DNA from: Lachnospiraceae bacterium
GTDB taxonomy: Bacteria; Bacillota; Clostridia; Lachnospirales; Lachnospiraceae
DNA: 64,000 nt
Assembly: GCA_024692955.1 (NCBI GenBank)
Contig: JAILLW010000019.1
Coordinates: 27,807-91,806 of the forward strand
Reading direction: 5' to 3'
Part shown: positions 40,408 to 49,105 of the stretch, in pieces
How positions within the stretch are numbered: position 1 is the stretch's first letter
Layout: each line of letters begins with the position of its first letter
The notes under the pieces: generated by a model
Seen by the model: the letters and a program-made list of their open reading frames with translations, nothing else
Databases searched by the model: none
Told to the model about the DNA's origin: nothing
Made by a program: the position numbers and the translations under genes

Positions 40408-42006
40408 ATGAAACGACGCCTGACAGCCTGTATGATAGCAGCGATGATCCTTATGGGAGGATGCGCCGGAATGCCGCAGCCCTCCGTTGAAGCGCCGCCT
40501 CCGGATACGGAGCCCGATACACAGACGGCATTTGTCAGTATGGAGAGCGAGCCGGTCCTTTCCTATGAAGTACCCAAGAGTTCCCCGCATATTCTGGTCG
40601 ATGAACTGGGATATGAGCCGGGCCAGGAAAAAAAGGCGTACTTCTTCGGAGGCGAACTGCCTGAGCGGTTTTTTATCACGGAGCTCTCCACGGGAAAGAA
40701 TGTCTATGAAGGAAAGCTGGAAAGCGTCCGCTACAGTGATCTTTATCAGTGCAATATCGCCGTCGGGGAGTTTCATGATCTGACGAAAGAAGGCACCTAC
40801 CGCATATCGGCGGATCTTCTCGGCAATTCCTGTGATTTTGCCATCGGGACGGACCTTTACAGGGAACTTTTCCGGGAGGCCTGCAGAACTTATTACTATA
40901 ACCGTTGCGGAATGACGCTGACGTCGGAACTTGCCGGGGCGAATGCCCACAATGCCTGCCATACGGGGAAAGCGGTACTTAGAAGGGATATGACCGCGGA
41001 ACTTGATGTGACGGGAGGATGGCATCAGGACGGAAGCGGATCGAAGGATTCTGCCGCGGCCGCGAAGAGCCTTATAAATATTCTCCTTTCCTACGAGGTT
41101 TTTCCCGGAGCCTTTACGGATGATACGGGGATTCCCGAGAGCGGAAACGGGATACCGGATATCCTCGATGAGGCAAGATACGAGACGGAGTGGCTCCTTA
41201 AGATGCAGGATCCTTCCACGGGGGGAGTGTATTCCGCTGTGACGGTGGCCGAAAATCCCGACCGGAAAAGTACCGTAAGCTATGTGGAGGACCCCGGGGA
41301 AGACGCTTCCTATGCCTTCGCCGCGGCACTTTCGAAATTCAGCTTTTTCTATCAGGACTTTGACAGGGAGTTCGCGACTTTATGCCTTAAGGCGGCGGAC
41401 CGAGCCTGGAAATACGGGGTATTGAACGCCGGGAGCGCATCTTTCGAAAACGCTCCGGCCTCCGAATGGAAGTTTCCGGCGGCAGCCGAGATCTACCGGG
41501 CGTCGGCATCGAAGGAATGCGAGAGTTTCCTCAACGGATATCTGGCAGAGGATCCCTTTAAGAGCGAACCGCCCGACGGACTGCCGTTTTACGGATGTGT
41601 AACCTATCTGAACACGAAGCAGAAAGTCAATACGAAGTACTGCGGCGAACTGATGAGATCCATGATGCTCCGGGCAGAGAAGATCTCCGAGGGCTCAAGG
41701 AACGCCCCTTTCGGTGTGCCGGCCACCCCGGAACAGAACAACAACGCGGAGCTTCTCAACAATATGATGACCATGACCCTCGTGGATCATATCATCACGA
41801 ATCATGAATATGACACGATCATCGAAGATTATCTGCACTATTTTCTCGGCAGAAATCCGATGTCCGTAGTCTATGTGGACCATGTCGGGACCTTCAGCTA
41901 TATGGATCTTAATGAGAGCCTGGGGCTGATGAAGCAGTTTGATTCCGACGCGAAACTGATCTTTATGCTTAGCAGGATCCTGAGTAAGGACGGCTTTGCC
42001 GGGTAA
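40408..42006 (+). CDS. GH9-like lipoprotein with N-terminal Ig-like domain, catalytic motif degenerate
   Basis: Lipobox MILMGGCAG; HILVDELGYEPGQEKKAYF; IPESGNGIPDILDEARYETEWLLKMQDPSTGGVY; FLGRNPMSVVYVDHVG. Confidence 0.85.
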   Translation: MKRRLTACMIAAMILMGGCAGMPQPSVEAPPPDTEPDTQTAFVSMESEPVLSYEVPKSSPHILVDELGYEPGQEKKAYFFGGELPERFFITELSTGKNVYEGKLESVRYSDLYQCNIAVGEFHDLTKEGTYRISADLLGNSCDFAIGTDLYRELFREACRTYYYNRCGMTLTSELAGANAHNACHTGKAVLRRDMTAELDVTGGWHQDGSGSKDSAAAAKSLINILLSYEVFPGAFTDDTGIPESGNGIPDILDEARYETEWLLKMQDPSTGGVYSAVTVAENPDRKSTVSYVEDPGEDASYAFAAALSKFSFFYQDFDREFATLCLKAADRAWKYGVLNAGSASFENAPASEWKFPAAAEIYRASASKECESFLNGYLAEDPFKSEPPDGLPFYGCVTYLNTKQKVNTKYCGELMRSMMLRAEKISEGSRNAPFGVPATPEQNNNAELLNNMMTMTLVDHIITNHEYDTIIEDYLHYFLGRNPMSVVYVDHVGTFSYMDLNESLGLMKQFDSDAKLIFMLSRILSKDGFAG

Positions 42007-42012
42007 GGAATT

Positions 42013-42771
42013 ATGGTAAGGACGATTATTCTGGCGATCGCGATCATCTTACTTGCGCTGATCACGACTCCCTATTATCTGATCATCTGTTTTGTCGGGC
42101 TCTTCAGTATGAAGGCCAGAGACCGAATGACCTTCGGGATCATGCGGCCTGCCTTCCGCTTCCTTGCTTTTCTATCCGGAGTGAAGGTTCATGTGACCGG
42201 ACTTGAAAATGTGCCGAAGGACGTCCCTGTCCAGTATATCGGAAACCACAGAAGCTTTTATGACATTATTGTCAGTTATTATCTCTATCCCGGAAAGACG
42301 GCCATGATCTCAAAGAAGGAATGGGCGAAGATCCCCTTTCTTTCCTGGTGGATGAAGCTCCTTCACAATCTCTTCCTCGACCGCGATGATATCAAGCAGG
42401 GCCTGAAAACGATCCTTTCCGCCATCGACCTCGTGAAAGAGGGATATTCGATCTGCATTTTTCCGGAGGGGACGAGGAATAAAACGGAGGAGGTCATGCT
42501 CCCCTTCCATGAAGGGAGCTTTAAGATCGCGGACAAGACGGGATGTCCGATCATTCCGGTCACCATGTACAATATGAGCGCTATCTTCGAGGATCATATT
42601 CCGAAGGTGAAAGCAGCGGATGTTTATGTGGACTTCGGAAGTCCGATCAATCCGGGGGAACTGGATAAGGAAGAGCGGAAGCACATCGGAGCCCATACGA
42701 GGAAGATCATGATTGAAACCTATGAAAGGCTTCGGGAAACAGCAGAAAAATCCGCGGCCGGAAAGAAATAA
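42013..42771 (+). CDS. plsC: 1-acyl-sn-glycerol-3-phosphate acyltransferase
   Basis: NHRSFYD (HX4D), FPEGTRNKTEEVMLPFHEGSFKIADKTGCPIIPV. Confidence 0.93.
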   Translation: MVRTIILAIAIILLALITTPYYLIICFVGLFSMKARDRMTFGIMRPAFRFLAFLSGVKVHVTGLENVPKDVPVQYIGNHRSFYDIIVSYYLYPGKTAMISKKEWAKIPFLSWWMKLLHNLFLDRDDIKQGLKTILSAIDLVKEGYSICIFPEGTRNKTEEVMLPFHEGSFKIADKTGCPIIPVTMYNMSAIFEDHIPKVKAADVYVDFGSPINPGELDKEERKHIGAHTRKIMIETYERLRETAEKSAAGKK

Positions 42772-42806
42772 GCAAAGACACGCAAAAAGACGGAAGCGCT
42801 CCGGAG

Positions 42807-43787
42807 ATGACGGAGGAAACAAGGAGAAGAGTTCGGATGGATAAGATCGCGGTACTGATACCCTGCTTCAATGAGGAAAAAACGATCGAGAAGGTGATAC
42901 GGGACAGCCAAAAAGCGCTGCCGGACGCGGTCATCTATGTATATGACAACAATTCCACGGACCGGACGGCCGAAATCGCGGAAAAGGCCGGGGCCGTGGT
43001 GCGCCATGAGTATGTGCAGGGAAAGGGCAATGTGATCCGGCGCATGTTCCGGGAGATCGATGCCCATTGCTATATCATGGTGGACGGGGACGACACCTAT
43101 CCGATGGAATATGCCGGAAAGATGGCGGATCTGGTTCTTAACCACAATGCGGACATGGTGGTGGGAGACCGGCTCTCCTCTACATATTTCACGGAGAACA
43201 AGCGGCCCTTCCACAATTTCGGAAATTCTCTGGTACGGGCAGCGATCAACCGCCTCTTTGACTGCGGGATCAAGGATATCATGACGGGATTCCGGGCTTT
43301 CGGGTACGGCTTCGTAAAGACCTTTCCCGTAATGAGCCGGGGCTTTGAGATCGAGACGGAAATGACGATCTTTGCGGTTTACAACCATATGCAGATCGAT
43401 AATGTGGTGGTGGAGTACCGGGACCGGCCGGAGGGCTCGACCTCGAAGCTGAATACCTATTCGGACGGGTTCAAAGTTTTAAGGACTATCGTAAGGCTTT
43501 ATCGTGATTATAAACCCATGGCGTTTTTCAGTATTCTGGCTCTGCTTCTTGCGGCCTTTTCCGTCGCCTTCCTGATCCCCGTGCTCGTGGATTACTGGGA
43601 GACGGGCCTCGTGGCGAGATTTCCTACGCTGATCGTCTGCGGTTTCGTGTTGATCTCCGCGCTGCAGTCCTTTTTCGCGGGGCTCATTCTTTCGCATATC
43701 GTGAATCAGAACCGTCGGGACTTTGAATACCGCTTTACCAGAATGAACCTGAAGGAAAGAATGGACAGTGAAGACGAAGCAGAATAG
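42807..43787 (+). CDS. GT2-family glycosyltransferase, DPM/GtrB/YkoT-like, with C-terminal TM helices
   Basis: VLIPCFNEEKTIEKVI; DNNSTDRTAEIAEKAGA; DGDDTYP; alternative ATG at 42837. Confidence 0.92.
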   Translation: MTEETRRRVRMDKIAVLIPCFNEEKTIEKVIRDSQKALPDAVIYVYDNNSTDRTAEIAEKAGAVVRHEYVQGKGNVIRRMFREIDAHCYIMVDGDDTYPMEYAGKMADLVLNHNADMVVGDRLSSTYFTENKRPFHNFGNSLVRAAINRLFDCGIKDIMTGFRAFGYGFVKTFPVMSRGFEIETEMTIFAVYNHMQIDNVVVEYRDRPEGSTSKLNTYSDGFKVLRTIVRLYRDYKPMAFFSILALLLAAFSVAFLIPVLVDYWETGLVARFPTLIVCGFVLISALQSFFAGLILSHIVNQNRRDFEYRFTRMNLKERMDSEDEAE

Positions 43788-46700
43788 ATGGTATCTGATC
43801 GTCGTATCGGCGATCTTTATCCTGATGGCGCTGCTGTTCCTTGTGAAGGGAAAAAACAGTGTCGTATCGGTAAGTGACAATCTGGATTCCGTGATCCCGC
43901 GGTTTCGCCTTATGAAAAGCGAAGAACTCTTTTTCACGCAGGATGAGTATGCGGGCTTTCAGGGCGGCACGGAGCGGGATCTTCTTCCTTCCGAGGCAAA
44001 GCTCTATACGCTGCTTTATGCGGCGTTTCCGGCGATCTTCGCCTACTTTTTCGGGAAGCTCCTTTCAATCCTTCTTTCCACGGCGGGAGCGTTCCTTTTC
44101 GTCAGGGAAAAGTACGGAAAAGGCGGTCGCTTTGATGCCTTCGGGATCCTCTTCGGCTTCGGCTTCGGACTCCTTCCCGTTCCGGCGGAGAGCGCGTTCT
44201 GGTTCGCCTCCCTTCCCCTGCTTTGCTTTTTGCTTCTGAAGATCCGGAAGAAACCGCATTTTGTATGGTTCCTTTTGCTCTTTTTCTACCCGGTACTGAG
44301 CGATCTTCTGCATTTCGGATTCTTTATCCTTGCCGGGGTACTTATATACTTTATCGCTGTATGGATCCGTGAAAAGAAGTTTCCCTTAAGGATCCTTCTT
44401 TCCTTTTTCCTTATCGTCGCCGGCTATGCGCTTTCGGAATACCGGCTGATGCGCCAGCTCTTTTTTGAAGATAATGAATATCTTTGGAGAATGGCTTCCG
44501 CGGATCATGCGGGAGGACGGATCTTCCGCTTTCTTTCGGAGCATCTCCCCGCGGCCTTTGACATAAGAGCCGGAGTGCTCCGGCGCTATCCGCTTCTGCT
44601 TATTGCCGCTGCGGTCTTGCTCCTTGCGGGATTTTTCCTTGTGCGCTCCTATAAGGACCTCTACGATCCGGAAACTGGAGTTCCCCGGCCGGACCGTCAG
44701 AAAAAGGGAAATCTGCTTCGCGGGGTCGTGAACGGCTGCCTTTTATTCTATATGGCGTTCAATCTCTTTTTGAATTTTCCGGAAAATGATTTTCTGCATA
44801 CCCTCTTCCCGGCTACCGCGGGTAAGGAACGGACGACCTGGCGCGCCTATTATTCGGAGGGGATCTTTGAGAAGATCCGGGAAGATCTTGACTATGAGGA
44901 GGAATGGACCGTCGCTTACGGGATCGATCCCGGGGTGCTTAACTACAACGGGCTGGTGACTCTTGACGGATATTTCGACAGATATTCGATCAATTACAGG
45001 GATTATTTCCGAAGGGTCATAGCCCCTGCCATCGAGGGGCAGGAGTTCGAGGCGGAGATCGACCGCTATGGCGCGGAACTGAGGATCCCTGCGCCCGGGG
45101 ATCCGGAAACGGAGAAGACGGAACTTAAGATCGACCTTAATGCGCTGAAATATCTTGGCGGACGCTACCTTATCTCCGCTTATGAGATCGGAAACGCAAA
45201 GGAGATCGGGTTGGATGAAGCCGGTGTCTACACGGAGGAAGGGTCTCCCTGCAGGATCCGTGTCTACAAAATGCATTCGCGCTATCCGGAAAAGACGATC
45301 TCCGATATTCCCTTTTCGGAGCGTTCCGAGGATGATTACGATACGGAAAGGATGCATGAACTCGAAGCCGAGATCGGGAAAATGTCGAAAGAGGCAAAGG
45401 ATTATGCGGAAAAGAACGGGATCGATTTTAAAAAGGACGAAGAGTTTATCCTGATGAAGGATGTTCTTGACATGGCCGGGATGGAGGAACTCTATGACAG
45501 CCTGGAGCAGGAGATGATGAAGTTAAGGTCCTGCTACTCGATCCTGAATATCCGTTACAACAGGGATGTGAAAAACGAGGAACTGGCCAAAAAGGAACAG
45601 GAGCTTCATGAAACAGCCGTTGACGAGGGGGATCTTTACGCCCGGACCCTCAGGGACATATGTACGTCGCCGTATTATATGATGATCCGCCGGAAGCTTT
45701 CTTACGGAGCCGCGGAATCCCTTGCGGAATATGAGGATATGACGGAAGAGGAGAAGGAACGGTCCGCGAAGATCAACAGCCTTGAGCAGGAATATGACAA
45801 GGCCGCGCTGGAGGATCAGCCCTTTGAATATAAGGGGGAAAGCTGGACTTACGATCTTCTTTCCGAGCGGGCGGAGGAGCTTGACCAGGATACCTATATC
45901 GAGATCTATATCGGGATCGGAAAGGAACGGGCGAAGGTCCTCGGCGAAATCTATGTGCAGCTCCTTAAGCTCTACCACGAGAACGCTCTGGAAGAGGATT
46001 ATGACAGCTATGCGGATTACGCGTATGAAAAGGCGTACAGCCGCGATTATGATGTAAAAGAAGCGAAGGAAATGCTGAAGGATCTTCGGAAGAAGGGCTC
46101 CGGCTATATCACCAGGATCGGCGAGATCGGGGACGCGACGGAGTCGGATTTCGGGGTAATCACGCCGGACGATACCGAGACCTGGAACCTGCTCCTTCCC
46201 TATATGGAGGATATCGATCCGGAGCTTGGAATCTCGCTTAGACACCTTATCGACTGCGGGCTGTATGATATGAACTACAGCGAAACGAAGGTGGCGAATA
46301 CGGGCTATACCACCCCGCTGAATTATTACGGAGATGCCTTCATCTTTGATGAGCCGATGCAGACGTCGGATGACCTTTTCACCTACGTTCACGAATTCGG
46401 ACATTACAATAATGACTACCATTCGGATGAGAGTCTGCTTATGAGCTTCAACAACCTGGATGTGGCCGAGATCCATTCCCAGGGACTGGAGATGCTCTTT
46501 ACGAAGTATTATCCCGAAATCTACGGCGATGAGATGGGAAAGGCTCTTGAGGTAAGGGAGGTTTCCTCCATGGTGACGAAGCTGCCGGAGATCGCGATCG
46601 TAGCGGAATTCGAGATCTACGCTCATGAACATCCCGAAAGCACAGTTGAGGAGCTCAGCCGGAAATTCTACGATCTGATGAAGGATTACGGATATTATTA

Positions 46701-46992
46701 TCCGCCCGGAGTCGATGCGATCTATACCTGGGTGGAAATCCCGCATATCTTCAATACGCCGAACTATTACATCGCCTATCTGACCTCGGCGCTTACAAGT
46801 GTTGAAATCTACACGCTTTCGCATGAGGACCGCGAAAAAGCGATCGACAAGTATATGGATCTGACGTCCTTCCCGTCCGCCATCCCCTATTCCGGCGCCG
46901 TGGAAAGCGTCGGACTCGGCGACATCTTTGACAAGGGAACCGCCCGGGAGATCCTTAAAAAGACCTACCGGATCCTGCAGTACGGCGACTGA
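43768..46992 (+). CDS. Fusion: DUF6044/YkoS-like polytopic membrane protein plus M3-family oligoendopeptidase
   Basis: Single 1074-aa ORF; N-terminal TM-rich half (GGTERDLLPSEAKLYTLLYAAFPAIFAYFFGKLL, GVLNYNGLVTLDGYFDRYSINYRDYFRRVI); C-terminal HEFGH (46390-46404), AEIHSQGLEML, WVEIPHIFNTPNYYIAYLTSAL. Confidence 0.85.
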   Translation: MKTKQNRWYLIVVSAIFILMALLFLVKGKNSVVSVSDNLDSVIPRFRLMKSEELFFTQDEYAGFQGGTERDLLPSEAKLYTLLYAAFPAIFAYFFGKLLSILLSTAGAFLFVREKYGKGGRFDAFGILFGFGFGLLPVPAESAFWFASLPLLCFLLLKIRKKPHFVWFLLLFFYPVLSDLLHFGFFILAGVLIYFIAVWIREKKFPLRILLSFFLIVAGYALSEYRLMRQLFFEDNEYLWRMASADHAGGRIFRFLSEHLPAAFDIRAGVLRRYPLLLIAAAVLLLAGFFLVRSYKDLYDPETGVPRPDRQKKGNLLRGVVNGCLLFYMAFNLFLNFPENDFLHTLFPATAGKERTTWRAYYSEGIFEKIREDLDYEEEWTVAYGIDPGVLNYNGLVTLDGYFDRYSINYRDYFRRVIAPAIEGQEFEAEIDRYGAELRIPAPGDPETEKTELKIDLNALKYLGGRYLISAYEIGNAKEIGLDEAGVYTEEGSPCRIRVYKMHSRYPEKTISDIPFSERSEDDYDTERMHELEAEIGKMSKEAKDYAEKNGIDFKKDEEFILMKDVLDMAGMEELYDSLEQEMMKLRSCYSILNIRYNRDVKNEELAKKEQELHETAVDEGDLYARTLRDICTSPYYMMIRRKLSYGAAESLAEYEDMTEEEKERSAKINSLEQEYDKAALEDQPFEYKGESWTYDLLSERAEELDQDTYIEIYIGIGKERAKVLGEIYVQLLKLYHENALEEDYDSYADYAYEKAYSRDYDVKEAKEMLKDLRKKGSGYITRIGEIGDATESDFGVITPDDTETWNLLLPYMEDIDPELGISLRHLIDCGLYDMNYSETKVANTGYTTPLNYYGDAFIFDEPMQTSDDLFTYVHEFGHYNNDYHSDESLLMSFNNLDVAEIHSQGLEMLFTKYYPEIYGDEMGKALEVREVSSMVTKLPEIAIVAEFEIYAHEHPESTVEELSRKFYDLMKDYGYYYPPGVDAIYTWVEIPHIFNTPNYYIAYLTSALTSVEIYTLSHEDREKAIDKYMDLTSFPSAIPYSGAVESVGLGDIFDKGTAREILKKTYRILQYGD

Positions 46993-47050
46993 GAAGGCCC
47001 GGATCTGCGGATACGTAAAGACCGGAAACCAGGGAGACTGACCGAAGAAG

Positions 47051-48784
47051 GTGGAAAGCGGCCCAATGAAAGACCGGAAAAGTCTGAACAAAAGCATAAG
47101 CAGGCCCGGAAAGGGAAAGATTCTGATCTTGATGGCGCTCGCCCTGATCTTTGCCGCGGCGGCGGCCTTCGGACTATCCGCAGATCTTTCGGACAGGCTT
47201 CCGGATGAGAAAGGTTCGACGGATCTTTTTGATTTTTATGAAGGGGCATCCGGTGCGGAGTTCGAAGACGGATCCTACCGCGTGACAGAAGATGATCCGT
47301 ATCTTGAGTTTCGCGGGATCAACGGGACTTACGGAGGGGTATTTCTCAGGGCGAAGGGCACTTCCGCTTCCGGAGCGGATATCCCGGTCAGCATCTACTG
47401 GACAAGGTCGGAGGGCGAGCCCTTTGTCGGGGCACTTTCCGCATCCGGCTTCCTGAAAAAGGGAAGAAGCGGTGTCTGCCTTGATCTTCCGGATTATCCG
47501 ATCCATGCCCTTAGACTTGACATTGACGGGGACCTTATCGAGACGGGCGCGGATCTTTTCACTCCGAATACGGTCTTAAAAAGGACTTATGGGGCGGACT
47601 TTTTCAGATCGTTCCTGATAAAAGGGCTCCTCTGCTTTCTGATATTCTTTTCCGCATTTATACGGTTTTCACTCCGGCCGGCCCGGGAAATCCTTACGGG
47701 AAAAGACCGTTCTTCCTACAACGCCGGGATCGACCTTGTGAGGATCCTTGCCACCGTCTTCGTGGTGGCATCCCATCTTCTTAACGATACGCTGATGCCG
47801 ACGGTGCAAAGAGGGGATCAGGGTTATGCCTTTTTCCGGCTGATCCCTTCCTTTACGCTCTGCTGCAATGTGCTTTATGTGATGATAAGCGGGGCCTCGC
47901 TGCTTTCGCCCTCCGAAGAGAGCATCGGAACGTTTTATAAAAAGCGGCTCGGAAGAGTTCTGATCCCGATGATCGCTTATTATGCATTCTATATGCTGCT
48001 CGGATATCCGGAGGAGGTCTTCCGGGAGGGGATCGGACCGGGATTAAGGGCCATAATCGGGGGCCTTTTTGCTGGAAGATCCTCCTATGTTCCGCATTTC
48101 TGGCTGATCTATGTGCTTCTCGGGCTCTATGTCATCGCGCCTTTTTTACGACTCCTTGTGTCCCGGCTTTCGGAAGCGCAGCTCGCTTTGCTGGTGCTTC
48201 TTATCTTCGCGGCGAATGTATTTCTGACCTATCTGCCCGTTTTCGGGTTTTACTTCGGACCCGAGATCGCGTTTTCCGCCTGGACCGGCGTATTCCTTCT
48301 CGGATATTATCTTGGTACGGAGCATGCGAAGAAGCTGAGGATCCCGCTCCTCATCTTTGGAGGATCGGGGATACTCTTTTCCTTCCTTACGCTCTATTTT
48401 CGCCCGGACCTTCTTGAGACGGCGGCAACCAGCGCGCCCCTCATGTGGATGAGCGGGATGTTCTTTTATCTTCTTCTGATGAGGGTTGGGGAATTCCTGC
48501 GGGACCGGGCGGTAAACGGAACTGCCGGAAGTGCGGATGCGGGAAAAGAATATTACGGAAACCCGTTCATCCGCTCTTTTGCGAAATACAGTTACGGGAT
48601 GCTCCTTATCCATATGTACTTTATGACGAAGCTCATTCTTCCCTGCGGATGGAGGTATGAAGCCGAGCACGGACATCTGAAGATCTGTATGCTTCTCATG
48701 CTGATCGCCGCCCTTTTGATCTCCTATCTTTTCGCGCTGATCTTCGATAATGCGGTGGAGACGTGGAGGAGAAGAAGGACATAA
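47051..48784 (+). CDS. Acyltransferase-3 family membrane protein with extracytoplasmic N-terminal beta-rich domain
   Basis: NAGIDLVRILATVFVVASHLLNDT; FWLIYVLLGLYVIAPFLR; about 150-aa soluble domain between TM1 and the AT3 core. Confidence 0.85.
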   Translation: MESGPMKDRKSLNKSISRPGKGKILILMALALIFAAAAAFGLSADLSDRLPDEKGSTDLFDFYEGASGAEFEDGSYRVTEDDPYLEFRGINGTYGGVFLRAKGTSASGADIPVSIYWTRSEGEPFVGALSASGFLKKGRSGVCLDLPDYPIHALRLDIDGDLIETGADLFTPNTVLKRTYGADFFRSFLIKGLLCFLIFFSAFIRFSLRPAREILTGKDRSSYNAGIDLVRILATVFVVASHLLNDTLMPTVQRGDQGYAFFRLIPSFTLCCNVLYVMISGASLLSPSEESIGTFYKKRLGRVLIPMIAYYAFYMLLGYPEEVFREGIGPGLRAIIGGLFAGRSSYVPHFWLIYVLLGLYVIAPFLRLLVSRLSEAQLALLVLLIFAANVFLTYLPVFGFYFGPEIAFSAWTGVFLLGYYLGTEHAKKLRIPLLIFGGSGILFSFLTLYFRPDLLETAATSAPLMWMSGMFFYLLLMRVGEFLRDRAVNGTAGSADAGKEYYGNPFIRSFAKYSYGMLLIHMYFMTKLILPCGWRYEAEHGHLKICMLLMLIAALLISYLFALIFDNAVETWRRRRT

Positions 48785-48810
48785 GAAAAGAAAAGTTCAA
48801 AAACATTTTA

Positions 48811-48872
48811 GCGCAAGTATATGGCGTGGCCTCCTGTCCACCGCCTCATGGAAGACAGGAGACCACTTGCGT
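48811..48872 (+). promoter_or_regulatory. Putative structured RNA element
   Basis: GCGCAAG/CTTGCGT outer stem and TGGCCTCCTGTC/GACAGGAGACCA inner stem; competing GGCGTGG/CCACCGCC pairing; no T-tract. Confidence 0.45.
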
Positions 48873-49105
48873 AAATCTCTTAATACATCGAAGAATGCCG
48901 GTATAACGACCTTGCGAAAGCGAAATATTGTCAATTTTTAAGCAAAGCAGGTGTTATTTTTAAGATAATTGGTATTTTTCGTCAATATTGTTTTATTATC
49001 GCGGAAATTCGGATTGATACTCCCTTGTAATCGGAAGTTTATTATGGTAAAGTAAAAAGGCTATAAATCTGTGCTCAACAACACAGTAGGAAAGGAGAAA
49101 TAAAG

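Noticed and set aside
45523-47097. 524-aa minus-strand ORF opposite the M3 domain
   Set aside because: Antisense to clear M3 peptidase motifs; biased codon structure of the sense strand explains the open frame
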